Source of the DNA: Hormiphora californensis
Taxonomy: Eukaryota; Ctenophora; Tentaculata; Cydippida; Pleurobrachiidae
Direction of reading: 5' to 3'
Assembly: GCA_020137815.1 (NCBI GenBank)
Contig: CM035350.1
Span: 4,162,418-4,226,417, forward strand
DNA length: 64,000 nucleotides
Position numbers and translations under genes: made by a program. The notes under the pieces are model-generated. The model was not told the origin of the DNA. It made no database searches and saw only the letters and a program-made list of their open reading frames with translations. Below, one piece after another: positions 49,040 through 61,081 of the stretch (position 1 is its first letter; each line of letters begins with the position of its first letter).

Positions 49040-49230
49040 TATCACGTGACCGGCACCACGGACCAATGAGAGGTCGGGAAATGTGTCCGGTGACTTCCTC
49101 CCTCCTCAGCACAACAAAGATGCCTCGGTCACGTGAGGTTAACTGTCCAATCACAGACCGGAGGATAATAGTTTCCCAGCACGGCTCGCACGACTAATAG
49201 CGGTCGTATGATACAGTCTGACTTCCGGTT
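49040..49230. promoter_or_regulatory. Promoter-like cluster: E-boxes, CCAAT boxes and an ETS-type site
   Basis: CACGTG at 49043 and 49130, CCAAT at 49063 and 49147 (17-20 bp after each E-box), and CTTCCGG at 49222, within 190 bp of relatively GC-rich sequence. Such combinations are common in housekeeping promoters (USF/MITF-type plus NF-Y plus ETS). No adjoining gene is recognised, so the target is unknown. Confidence 0.4.
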
Positions 49231-49675
49231 GCATCTACAGAGAGAAAAGTAGAGGTAGATAGAGAGGAGAGAGAGGGGGAGGGAGAGAGATATGGAAGGA
49301 GTGGAAGAGAGAGAGGGAGAGATAGAGATCATCACTCTCCCTTTCCCTCTCCTCATACAAAGTCACGAAGTAGTTGAGAGGATGTACACACAAACGTACA
49401 GACACACGTTTGAGAGGGCACCATTATATTGAAGGAGCTCCTGCTCATAATCACTCTGTCTCCTTCTCCCCATAACCAGCAGGTGGAGCTTATGCGTGTC
49501 TCCCTGGAGAGAAAGGAGGGGAGGGGACGAGAGAGAAAGAGGAGAGAGAGAGAGAGAAAGAGAACGACATAGGGGGTGCTGTAGCTGTTAATTACTTATG
49601 CTCCCACCACCGAACCAGTCACGTGACCACTCTCGGGCCAATGAGCGGCTCCGCACGTGGTAGGCAAATGCACCC

Positions 49676-49697
49676 CAGAGAGAGGGATAGAGAGAGA

Positions 49698-49777
<80 letters not shown>

Positions 49778-49832
49778 GATAGAGAGAGAGAGAGAGGAAG
49801 ATAGAGAGAGAGAGGAAGATAGCGAGAGAGTG
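49676..49832. repeat. (GA)n microsatellite
   Basis: About 150 bp of GA with GGAAGATA interruptions. It follows another CACGTG...CCAAT...CACGTG group at 49620-49659. Shorter GA tracts lie at 49250-49325 and 49515-49562. Confidence 0.93.
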
Positions 49833-51902
49833 CTAGGAGGCTCTCAATCCTCTGCTGGCAGTGCCCTATCCGAGTATGGTCAAATGGGTCCCAACTCACA
49901 ATAGTCTTACCTCCAGGGCCCCCCATATGCTGGAGGCCCAATGGAGCCGCATTCTCACAGTCACATGACCGTATAATCGCTCCCGCACCTGGACTAATTT
50001 GCAGGGACCCTCTACAGCTCCCTTTCTTGAGCTCTGAGAAATAGAGAGAGAGCCGATAGAGAGGAGGGGCAGCATATGTTGATGTCGCAACCACTATCAA
50101 GCCAGGGATAGTAGTTGCATTGCTAGGGATTGCTCTACAGGAAGATGGAACTAAAAGGTTACTCAGGAGTCCAAGACTAGAGGTCTCCCCTACCCTTCCG
50201 CTTCATTATGAGATAGGCACCTGGCCCAAACTACTACACACAGGATGTGAGAGGTAGAGAGTGAGATTCTCACTGAGAAGAGAGGGATGAGAGACAGGAT
50301 AGAAAAGTTTAGTGGCTCACAAGTGTGTGAAAACAAAAGGATGGGTATCATGAGACCTGCACCTGGTTCTTGTCTGGGCTTTCTCTACCATTGGCGGAGG
50401 AATAAAAACAGAACAACCATTTTACAATTCATGAATTTGTCCATGACATGATAATACACTTACTGCAGCTGTCACATCTTGAAAGTTAGATCGAGATTGG
50501 ACAGCAATAGGGTGCTGGAAATTAATTTGTTCATGGTGTAGAAGATTTCGTAGAAAATGGTGTGATTTGTTAAATAATCACATTGTTCTACAGAGTAGTA
50601 CCACCGCCGCCACGACGAGAGAATTGCTCTCTTTTCTGTGGCACAGTGGTGTAACTATTCCTGCCCATCCCTTCTTCATATACGGGATAAATACAGAAGC
50701 ACAGAGCGAGAGAGAGACTACTGAGGAGGTCAAAAGAGAAAGGAGGCCGAACCACGTCACCTCATGGTAACCCTTCCCAAGGGGAGTGGGAGGGCAACAG
50801 GAGTTCTTGCGGCTCCAAACCACCGGATAATATCGTACCGTTCTCGGACCACACCCTGGCCTACAAATACCCAAGCAATTCATAATCCACGTGACGAAAC
50901 ACGCGGGTGTGTGTTATCTCTCGTGTCTCAACTCTCAGAGGAGTTGTGTGTGCCAAGGGACCTACAATTCTCAAAGTCCAAGGGTACTTTTGCGCGCGCG
51001 CAAGACACTTCTGCTAATGAAAGGATCCCTGCGACAGCATTTGAGATCCTGCGCTGGCAGTGCGTGTCGTGACCGGTCCCACGCTGTTCCGAGGGTTTTC
51101 GCGCTGCCAGCCATTCTTGATCACCAAACGGATGTTTTCGAAGTGGTATGATAGACACTTGCGGCCGTTAATTATAAGTTAGGGGAACAGAGAGTCAGAG
51201 ATACATGTCATGAGTTGTTCAAATAAGTAGATAGTCCGCTTGTGTTACAATCATTAAAAGTACTTCATTAATTTAAAATGTAAATCACATATCAAAATAC
51301 AAAAATAATAAGACTAAATTTTATGGTACAAACAAATTTAAATACCAGGCACGCTTAACACGGACAAAGACAGAGAATGTGTGTACCAGAGAGAGGGGGA
51401 GAGGTGGAGGATAGTCCAGCTTAACAAAAACAGACGTGGAACTAACATTATATAAGGACATAATCTGGAAAGAACTGGCCGATTTTGATAATCCGAGGCA
51501 TTTCAGAGATCCTATCTCGGTTTAAGAGATTAGATAGTGAAACTTCGGAAGGATTTTGATCAAAGCAGGATGGTGAAAACTATTGCTACTACTTTTTGTT
51601 TCGTACTTACGACGACACACAAACGTTTCGGACTACACTACTTTTTGGACTCTTCTTTCTCGTTGGGTTGGGGACAGTAATACCTGTCCCCCTGCTGCGC
51701 TGCCATGTCCGGAGGTTCCCCGGGGGAACAGAGAGAAGGGAGAGGGATAACCCCGGGGAATGCACAGAGACATGGCCGCACACTGCATACAACCTTGACA
51801 ACTTTCAATTCACTCGCTTTCAATGTATGTACGAACAACTAAATCCAGAGGCGCCCAGCCCCTCTGGGGCTAAACCCGTGTGACAGCCGGGGAGGGCTGC
51901 TT

Positions 51903-52855
51903 TTATTTACCCGTAAACAGGTATAGATTGTTAGTGGCTGCCACTGCAATTACATTGTCCTTAGGATGCCAATGCGCATGCAAGATCTTGTGATTAAAGT
52001 CCAACAGATCAACATTGATCTCGTCCTTTCTCCGCTTGGGGCCGACACTAACTTTGCAGTGCTTCAACTGGGTCTTCGGTTTGGCTGACTCCCTGCTGGC
52101 CTCAAAGCACGCATCCTTTCCGTTGTTTCGGTCGAATATCCGGAAGAAATTGTTATATGATCCTGTCAGGATTGAGCTACAGAAGTGAGTTAAGGAATAG
52201 AACGGCTTTAATTGATCCCATGTAATTACAGTTTAATTATGCAGTCATGGCTTAATTACATGGTGGCTGCATGATCTTTAAATCAATTACCTAACGCGCA
52301 CGCTAAATGTTGTTTTCACGGTACTTTCTACACAACTAGCACGACTAGCACTGGCATATTCGAATGCGCGCCAAGGCCCCCCGACGGCCGCCGCGGTGCA
52401 CCACCGCTAATATAAAAGCTTCAAAAGGATACTTTGACGGTCCACCCCATACAACTTCGAACTTGTCAAAGATACAGTCACTCTCGTAGAGTGAGCACAA
52501 CTTGCTCCGTAAATACTCGTGTACGTTATACGTTTCAACTGGTCGGGTATCCATATTGAGGTCCCACAACTGCAGAGAGAGAATGGTGAATTAGTGCACA
52601 ATTTGGTTCCTATTACCCTCCCCCGGCCCCCCGCTCTAACATGGATCAGTGTAGTTACCTTTACAGTTAGGTAGTCACGGGAGACCATGTACCGGCCACA
52701 CGATGAAAACTTCACATCAGAAACGGAGCTGATAATTTCGGAGAAGAAGGATTTGGTCGTGGAATCTTCTGGCTCTTCGAACACTGCAAAAGGGATGGGA
52801 ATCAGTTGTTACAATCACAAATGTAAATTGTAAAGGGTGGTCATGGGACTGGAAC

Positions 52856-52910
<55 letters not shown>

Positions 52911-52916
52911 GACAGG

Positions 52917-52980
<64 letters not shown>

Positions 52981-55900
52981 CAGAGAAAAAAAAAGATAGA
53001 GACGTGCTTACATTTTGAGTGTTGGTCACACAAAGCACGAGCCCTCATATCGCACAGCCTAATCGTTCCCCTGCTGCTTGTGTAGACAAAGTGATTACAG
53101 TGCGTTGGGTGGAACTTGGCCGCTGTAATAACCTGATATGGGACGGGGTTTTAGTACGGGATGTGTCAATTAGGGACGGGGTGGTAGTTAATTATTGTAA
53201 TAATATTTAGTTTTTAAGGAATTTGGTGAAATTTAAGAGAGGGGGATAAAACAATGCTATGAGAGTGATACAAAAAAGAAGGAATTATATTTTGTGTGTG
53301 TAGAAATAGGATATCGGATTGCACCGATAGGTGTACTGCAGTGGTAGTGGTAGTCATGGGGTGGACTCGTGACCAGAAGAGCGTGCAAGATGTTACAGTC
53401 AGTGCCTGATCACCAGTAATGTGTGTGACAGTATACCACCCTTACTATTTATAGGTAAACTAAGTATGACGTAATCGCTACACCCGGCCCCTCTACCAAC
53501 CCCTTACTGATTACTCCTCTGTGACGGTTATTACTTCCCTTCATGACACATGAAATATTCCCCTCCCCCACCTATAATAACTACCACTACTGTTCCCCTT
53601 CTAATACAACATGACATGCATTTTTGGGTCAACTACGGGGGGGGGGGGGGGGGGGTAGGGGTCAACTTCAGGTCCCATAATATCACAAAGAATAATGTAT
53701 CAAAATAGTTCAAACTAAACACATTTACAACACTAAGACTAAACACTAAGATTCACAACCTACCTCTGTAAGATCCTCCATGACAACAGGTTTGATATCG
53801 ACAATGTTATAGCACACATTCGTGTACTCCATATGCCACAAATTAATCCGCAGGTCATCAGCCGAGAGGTACGTTTCATCATCACTGTTCAACGATATCG
53901 AGTTGATGTGGTACACATGAGCCTTATCGTACACTCTGAATAGTGGGAGGTGGGGTTAGGGGAGGGTGGTAGTTGATATGGTACACATGAGCCTTATCGT
54001 ACACTCTGAATAGTGGGAGGTGGGGTTAGGGGGAGGGTGATAGTTGATATGGTACACATGAGCCTTATCGTACACTCTGAACAGTGGGAGGTGGGGTTAG
54101 GGGGAGGGTGGTAGTTGATGTGGTACACATGAGCCTTATCGTACACTCTGAACAGTGGGAGGTGGGGTTAGGGGGAGGGTGGTAGTTGATATGGTACACA
54201 AGAGCCTTATCGTACACTCTGAACAGTGGGAGGTGGGGTTAGGGGGAGGGTGGTAGTTGATGTGGTACACATGAGCCTTATCGTACACTCTAAACAGTGG
54301 GAGGTGGGGTTAGGGGGAGGGTGGTAGTTGATATGGTACACATGAGCCTTATCGTACACTCTGAATAGTGGGAGGTGGGGTTAGGGGAGGGTGGTAGTTG
54401 ATGTGGTACACATGAGCCTTATCGTACACTCTGAATATTGGGAGGTGGGGTTAGGGGAGGGTGGTAGTTGATGTGGTACACATGAGTCTTATCGTACACT
54501 CTGAACAGTGGGAGGTGGGGTTAGGGTAGGGTGGTAGTTGATGTGGTACACATGAGCCTTATCGTACACTCTGAATAGTGGGAGGTGGGGTTAGGGGGAG
54601 GGTGGTAGTTGATGTGGTACACATGAGCCTTATCGTACACTCTGAATAGTGGGAGGTGGGGTTAGGGGTAGGGTGGTAGTTGATGTGGTACACATGAGCC
54701 TTATCGTACACTCTGAACAGTGGGAGGTGGGGTTAGGGGGAGGGTGGTAGTTGATATGGTACACAAGAGCCTTATCGTACACTCTGAATAGTGGGAGGTG
54801 GGGTTAGGGGGAGGGTGGTAGTTGATGTGGTACACATGAGCCTTATCGTACACTCTGAACAGTGGGAGGTGGGGTTAGGGGGAGGGTGGTAGTTGATATG
54901 GTACACAAGAGCCTTATCGTACACTCTGAACGGTGGGAGGTGGGGTTAGGGGGAGGGTGGTAGTTGATATGGTACACATGAGCCTTATCGTACACTCTGA
55001 ACAGTGGGAGGTGGGGTTAGGGGGAGGGTGGTAGTTGATGTGGTACACATGAGCCTTATCGTACACTCTGAATAGTGGGAGGTGGGGTTAGGGGGAGGGT
55101 GGTAGTTGATATGGTACACATGAGCCTTATCGTACACTCTGAACAGTGGGAGATGGGGTTAGGGGGAGGGTGGTAGTTGATATGATACACATGAGCCTTA
55201 TCGTACACTCTGAATAGTGGGAGGTGGGGTTAGGGGGAGGGTGGTAGTTGATATGGTACACATGAGCCTTATCGTACACTCTGAATATTGGGAGGTGGGG
55301 TTAGGGGGAGGGTGGTAGTTGATATGGTACACATGAGCCTTATCGTACACTCTGAATAGTGGGAGGTGGGGTTAGGGGGAGGGTGGTAGTTGATATGGTA
55401 CACATGAGCCTTATCGTACACTCTGAATAGTGGGAGGTGGGGTTAGGGGGAGGGTGGTAGTTGATATGGTACACATGAGCCTTATCGTACACTCTGAACA
55501 GTGGGAGGTGGGGTTAGGGGGAGGGTGGTAGTTGATATGGTACACATGAGCCTTATCGTACACTCTGAATAGTGGGAGGTGGGGTTAGGGGGAGGGTGAT
55601 AGTTGATATGGTACACATGAGCCTTATCGTACACTCTGAACAGTGGGAGGTGGGGTTAGGGGGAGGGTGGTAGTTGATATGGTACACATGAGCCTTATCG
55701 TACACTCTGAATAGTGGGAGGTGGGGTTAGGGGGAGGGTGGTAGTTGATGTGGTACACATGAGCCTTATCGTACACTCTGAACAGTGGGAGGTGGGGTTA
55801 GGGTAGGGTGGTAGTTGATGTGGTACACATGAGTCTTATCGTACACTCTGAACAGTGGGAGGTGGGGTTAGGGTAGGGTGGTAGTTGATGTGGTACACAT

Positions 55901-58796
55901 GAGCCTTATCGTACACTCTGAATAGTGGGAGGTGGGGTTAGGGGGAGGGTGGTAGTTGATATGGTACACATGAGCCTTATCGTACACTCTGAATAGTGGG
56001 AGGTGGGGTTAGGGGAGGGTGGTAGTTGATGTGGTACACATGAGCCTTATCGTACACTCTGAACAGTGGGAGGTGGGGTTAGGGGGAGGGTGGTAGTTGA
56101 TGTGGTACACATGAGCCTTATCGTACACTCTGAATAGTGGGAGGTGGGGTTAGGGGAGGGTGGTAGTTGATGTGGTACACATGAGCCTTATCGTACACTC
56201 TGAATAGTGGGAGGTGGGGTTAGGGGAGGGTGGTAGTTGATGTGGTACACATGAGCCTTATCGTACACTCCGAATAGTGGGAGGTGGGGTTAGGGGGAGG
56301 GTGGTAGTTGATGTGGTACATATGAGCCTTATCGTACACTCTGAAAGCCGAAAGGTGGGGTTAGAAGTAGAGTGAGGACTCCTCAGTGAGTAGTGGGCTT
56401 TATCACGTCAGTGATGGTGATTGCCTGACAGATCATGATCGATTATGGGTTTATTGATGATGTCATCATTTTAGATCTGGAATAATGCCAACAACAACGT
56501 GACAGCATACTCCCACGTCCCGGACTTACTTTTTAGTGGTAGCCTCTACCAATATCTCATTGACTGGCACTAAGTGTGGTATCCGAAGGGTATTTATACT
56601 TTGTGTATCCCTCTGAACCCCGTACTCGTCGTGCAAATTAAAACCGTCCAACTTGTAACGTCGTTCCGAAACTTTCCACAACTTTATCACCTTATCTGAA
56701 GGGGTGGTGAACATGGTACTTAGGAGGAAGAAATTGAAATATATGCGGGCTGTGGGGGTATTATAGACTGTAGCTGTGACGCGATATATGTATGTTGAGA
56801 CAAAAAACATGCGACAGGTATCAGTTACCAGATAATACCAACTAGATAATACATATGAATAGTAGGTAGGAGAGACATATACAGCTGATCCGGAGAGACA
56901 TACCATTAGTTGATAAGAGAAATAAGTTGTTATTTTGCCTTTTTAGCCACTGAATCTCATTAATCTTTTCTTCTATCTCTATACTTTTTAAGTAGTCAAA
57001 TTGGGGTTCATGACTTTGAAACGTACTGTATACACTGTACTCCCCCTTAGCCTGCGAGAATCGTTAGAGTTGGGGTTATAGTTGCAGAATAGTTCGCTCT
57101 AATAACAAGATTCGCATACTTTGAAACAGAGTAAGGAAGGTGATTAAATGTTACATACCCCTAAGTCTTTTTGAAAGATAACTACGCGGCCACCTTTGTC
57201 ACCGGTGGCCAAAAACTCGCCGTCATGATTAAACTGAACTGTCGATATTATATCGGCTGAAATAAATGAGGGTTACAAACAAAGAACACTGAACAGACGC
57301 CTGACGCAATGACTACTTGTCTCCTTACATTGTCTTTGTTTTTACTCTCGCTTCCGCTGCCATTTTGGACTATCACCGCACATGAATTGCCAGTTCTTCT
57401 TCTCCCAACTACCCAATTTCAGTAAACACTACCCCCACCCCCGGCCTTGTTTAGTAAATGTCCCGACACACGTCTATTTCGGCAAATTTGTACTGGCCTC
57501 AAGCTTCTACTTTCCACCTCCCACCCCCTCCGCCCCTCCCCTCCGCCCCACCCACCTCCCCCACCCTGGCCCTTCCCAATTTAGAGCAGTTTCTTATATA
57601 CCTCGCTACAGAGACAATCCTTGTGTTTTGGTGCACTAAGTCGCTTATCGCGTGTAACAACTCACAAATTGTCTTATCTGCCCCGCCCTTATTTGTGTTT
57701 GATCGTTCTCGTGTATCTTTACCTCTACTGTAAAAGATATACCTCTCATCTCATCACCAAGACGTCACAGTTAGTACCCATCACATCCATCAATGTCGTA
57801 AGTTTGTCAGTCCGTACTGTTTGTTGTTGATACACCGCTCACCAATACTCGCTCAATATCACACATACATATACACTGTATATTATACAGCCCTTTCACG
57901 GTCGCAATTCAAGTTTTAATCACATGACTAATTAGAGCAGACATAGGTCGAGACGCTCGCTCAAATCCATCATCATCCACAACCACTCGAAACCGTGTAA
58001 AAACCAATGTTTTTCATTTCGACAGTTCACTATAGTATTTCTAGTCAATTACCGCATTTCATTCACTAAATGCTTGATCGCTCATTTAAAATCCACTATC
58101 ACGCACCATCGCACTAAACTGTGTATTCGCTCAATAAAAGAAAATCTTCAGAGTCGCTCAAAAATTGCGTAAACTGTTGTTTCACTTCTAATTTTATGTT
58201 GATCACAATTCACTCATTCAATGTTTTTATTTAAGATTCGTTAATGAATTCATTCCAAACACATTCATGATTCATTCATAATTTGTTAATGTTTCATATG
58301 TTTATATATTGTACATGTACACCTTATTTTATTATTGATGAGAATATTATATAATGATTTGATTTGATTAGCTTTGATTGATTGTTACTGAGAACAATTT
58401 AATTTTAAGATCTAGAAGTATGATTTCATATTCTTTCACCGACGACAGACAGAAGACGATCTGGTGGTGATTCCGAAAGGATGATCCGGCACTATGCTGT
58501 CTCGCCTGTTCGGCGAGACTTGGCTGTGTGACTGTTTACAGTCCCAGATGAGTGGTCCAAACCAAACCAAACCAAACGCCTGACGCAATTATATTAGTTG
58601 AAATGAACAAACCACTTTTAAACAGGGTATATATCGCCACACCAAAATGACTTTTTGAAATTGTGATAAACACCTTACCGTCCGATACATCTTCTTCGAC
58701 TGTCCCCTTGACTTGTGAGAAATACCACTGTAGTTCATTATTACTAGTTATGTTTGGTCCGTTCGCACCTGGTGGAGATGGAACTGGGACATTCAT
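51903..58796 (-). CDS. PPP2R2: Protein phosphatase 2A regulatory subunit B (B55/PR55), complete, 9 exons (452 aa)
   Basis: WD40-propeller subunit that directs PP2A to substrates, notably CDK phosphosites at mitotic exit. Exons in gene order: 58796-58679, 57256-57159, 57051-56904, 56695-56530, 53935-53764, 53132-53012, 52783-52659, 52569-52433, 52176-51903. All phases join to 453 codons with stop, against 447 aa for human B55-alpha. Seen blocks: [147 protein letters not shown] and [16 protein letters not shown]. The propeller is complete, and the paralogue (alpha to delta) cannot be assigned from this window. Intron 1 carries a retroposon, intron 4 a 2.4-kb minisatellite and intron 6 a GA array. 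Confidence 0.97.
52855..52990. repeat. (GA)n microsatellite in B55 intron 6
   Basis: GA/GACA repeats, pyrimidine-rich on the B55 sense strand. The intron lies between exons 52783-52659 and 53132-53012. Confidence 0.95.
53637..53655. repeat. Poly-G run in B55 intron 5
   Basis: About 19 consecutive G on the plus strand (C on the gene strand), ~110 bp from the exon 53764-53935 donor. Confidence 0.9.
53901..56345 (-). repeat. ~35-copy, 70-71-bp minisatellite containing a 3' splice site and exon start
   Basis: The unit, read on the B55 sense strand, is a C-rich polypyrimidine stretch, CACTATTCAG|AGTGTACG, and ~33-34 nt identical to the beginning of exon 5 (encoding [11 protein letters not shown]). 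The junction at 53935 is the copy that joins the real exon. The next copies follow every 70 or 71 bp to ~56340, with scattered substitutions (ATG/ATA, GAACAG/GAATAG). The plus strand of nearly every unit carries GGGAGGTGGGGTTAGGGGGA followed by GGG, a classical four-run G-quadruplex pattern that includes TTAGGG. Confidence 0.97.
57311..58575 (+). mobile_element. 1.27-kb retroposon-like insertion with 14-bp target duplication (B55 intron 1)
   Basis: ACGCCTGACGCAAT occurs at 57297-57310 and again at 58576-58589. Between them lies sequence that begins C-rich, becomes AT-rich, and ends in a short tandem tail (ACCAA repeated three to four times), which implies plus-strand orientation. No significant ORF. 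Removing the insert and one duplication leaves an intron of ~143 bp. A 14-bp duplication with a simple-repeat tail fits LINE-mobilised SINE-like or truncated LINE DNA. A hairpin (CTCGCC TGTTC GGCGAG) lies at ~58501. Confidence 0.85.
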
Positions 58797-59163
58797 TGGT
58801 GGTCAAGTGTCGAGTTAAAACATCTGATCGCTCTCTATCCCTGTGTTTTATACTTACTTGATGCCATTAAAAACTTTAGTGCCCTAAATACTGAAATAGC
58901 GGGGTTAGAAGATGGGAGATTGGGGAAGAGGGGATGAAGGGCCATGGAAAAACCAATTAAAAACAACAATTCTGTTAAACGTAACTAAAAGAAACATACA
59001 TTTTAACAATTAACATAACCATACTAAACGGTAACAATAACGTAATAATATATTATTTTCATAGAAAAAAAGATGTGACATAATATATACTTTTTAAAAG
59101 AAAACTGATAACTAACTTCTTATCATAAGAAGGAAAAAACTTAAACCATGCTCTGGTTTGGCC

Positions 59164-60339
59164 TCATTTGATTCTCTGAAAACCAGAGAACTCTCTAATT
59201 AGATAAAACTCCCCATTTTCACAGTAAAACATGACTAGTTTTTCTCCTTCAAACCCTGAATAATATGTAACCCGTCCACTCTCATCAAAAACTACAATTT
59301 TTATACCCGTTTTCATCTCCAAATCTTCGCTGCTTTCATAAACAGATAAATCATATTTTTTTCTAAAATCCTGAAGTAGCAATTTCTTAGACCGGTCCTG
59401 TCTTTGAATAGTCGTAAATTGTGACTTTGTGGGGTTTTCGATACTCCATAATTTTGTCATTATGGCCAATCCAATTTGGACCGTGCCGCAGATAGCTATT
59501 GACCTTTTCTTTTTTCGGTCCCGATTCCCCCATCGCTTAATAGAATTTGCCTTGGTCTTTATCCTTATTTTGATACAAGTAAATCTCATCGACAGTTTCT
59601 TAAAATCAAAGTCTAAATCGGAGGATTTTTCAAGTTTGCTCCATTCTCCATCTTCTCCTGATCCTCTTTTGTACAATTCGATACTTGTAACGTGTTTACC
59701 AATGACACATTTAGCTACCTCCTTATAGTCAATAGTTAGATTGGCAGCACCCGTAATAATTATCTCACCTTTGTCAGCAGTAAAATCACCCACGGTTATC
59801 CCACACTCGGCGTTATAATAACTTTGAGAACAGGTATTATCACCCACGCTTGTCTCATTTTCAGCAGGGGAATCAGGGATAAACCCACTGTCATTACTGG
59901 GTTGAGGGCTGATCGGGCTGTCCGCTATACTGGGTTGAGGGCTGTCCGCTACAACACTGGGTTGAGGGCTGTCTGCTACACTGAGTTGAGGGCTGTCCGC
60001 TATAACACTGGGTTGAGGGCTGTCCGCTACACTGAGTTGGGGGCTGATCGGACTGTCTGCTACACTGAGTTGAGGGCTGATCGGGCTGTCCGCTATAACA
60101 CTGTCTCTGTCTGACACCATCTCAGAGTCAAACCGTAACTCAGAATAATTTTTATTAAACAATCGCCAAGGATCACTTGCACTGTCATAGTCCATGTTTT
60201 CATTATATTCAAAAAAATTGGTGGAGCCTGCAGACATATTTGTCGGCATTGGTATGTAATCCTCGTGGGTTGGGGTCGACCCCGGGTCATCAAGGGAAAT
60301 GCCAGAGTCCTCTCGCATACGGGTTTTCACCACTTCCAT
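59164..60339 (-). CDS. Unrecognised 391-aa protein with ADSPxPS repeats
   Basis: Single-exon ORF starting at ATG 60339. Residues ~85-160 contain about eight degenerate repeats of the form ADSPQPSV/ADSPISPQLSV, Ser-Pro-rich and probably disordered and phosphorylatable. Residues ~175-290 are mixed alpha/beta with a basic patch (RKKKRS). The last ~80 residues (DFRKKYDLSVYESSEDLEMK ... VVFDESGRVTYYSG ... EFSGF) form a compact-looking module. No signal peptide; a weak hydrophobic stretch near SIAICGTVQIGLAIM. I do not recognise a family. The last module faintly resembles domains in transposon-encoded polymerase or helicase proteins, so a transposon origin is possible. Confidence 0.55.
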   Translation of the reverse strand: MEVVKTRMREDSGISLDDPGSTPTHEDYIPMPTNMSAGSTNFFEYNENMDYDSASDPWRLFNKNYSELRFDSEMVSDRDSVIADSPISPQLSVADSPISPQLSVADSPQPSVIADSPQLSVADSPQPSVVADSPQPSIADSPISPQPSNDSGFIPDSPAENETSVGDNTCSQSYYNAECGITVGDFTADKGEIIITGAANLTIDYKEVAKCVIGKHVTSIELYKRGSGEDGEWSKLEKSSDLDFDFKKLSMRFTCIKIRIKTKANSIKRWGNRDRKKKRSIAICGTVQIGLAIMTKLWSIENPTKSQFTTIQRQDRSKKLLLQDFRKKYDLSVYESSEDLEMKTGIKIVVFDESGRVTYYSGFEGEKLVMFYCENGEFYLIREFSGFQRIK

Positions 60340-60389
60340 TATACCGGCGACAATCAGCTATTTGAGAGTATAAATTTGTTAGTGTAAAG

Positions 60390-60490
60390 ACTAACATATA
60401 TTATGTATCTGCAAGAGTGCAAGAAAATGTTAGCGTATATATAAAGAATAACATATATTATGTATCTGCAAGAGTGCAAGAAAATGTGCA
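60390..60490. repeat. Direct duplication upstream of the 391-aa gene
   Basis: A ~38-bp segment (TAACATATATTATGTATCTG, then CAAGAGTGCAAGAAAATG) occurs twice, at ~60390 and ~60447, in the putative promoter or 5' UTR of the minus-strand gene. Confidence 0.8.
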
Positions 60491-61081
60491 ACATGATAGC
60501 ATACAGCGGATAAAATAAACAATCCTGGTGTGTGTGCTCAAAATAAGGGTTGTGTATTGATGGGGTAAAATTGCTATGGCCACAACTAAGCGCTAGAATC
60601 ACAAAATTAAGCCTGGAATATTCGGTACATGTATATTTCAAGGCCGGAAATTAGGTCAGCTACATTGCTACATGGATTCTGCTTTTAAAACTAACCCGTA
60701 GATACTTTAGAATGATAGTTGATACAAGTTATCAGTGAAAACTGCAATTGGTTTGCACCAAAACCCTGAAATTTAGAATTGATTAATCGTAACAAAGCGG
60801 TTGATAACATCACCGAAAGTAGTATCGGGTGAGACTCGGCTGCCGCAAAACATCTATTAGAGATGGCACACAATAATCACGAAGCTTGAAGCTTAATAAC
60901 ATCGAGATTAGTCGTTTAGTAGTGTTGAATTTGTTGCAGCTCGCAGATTACTCATATAGACTTAAGCTTAATCGGAAAATCGACACAAGCAGTTGTAAGC
61001 AGCCCCAGGACCCACACCAATCACCATCAAGTGCAAGGGGACCTACAGACAAGAAATGTCCTGAAATTGAGTAATCAAAGG

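Noticed and set aside
48844-49197. ORF of 117 codons (and its antisense)
   Set aside because: It overlaps the E-box/CCAAT cluster, has no domain or homologue I recognise, and carries Ser/Leu-rich microsatellite-like content.
53901-56345. CRISPR array
   Set aside because: The regularly spaced repeats form a continuous minisatellite with no unique spacers, in a eukaryotic intron.
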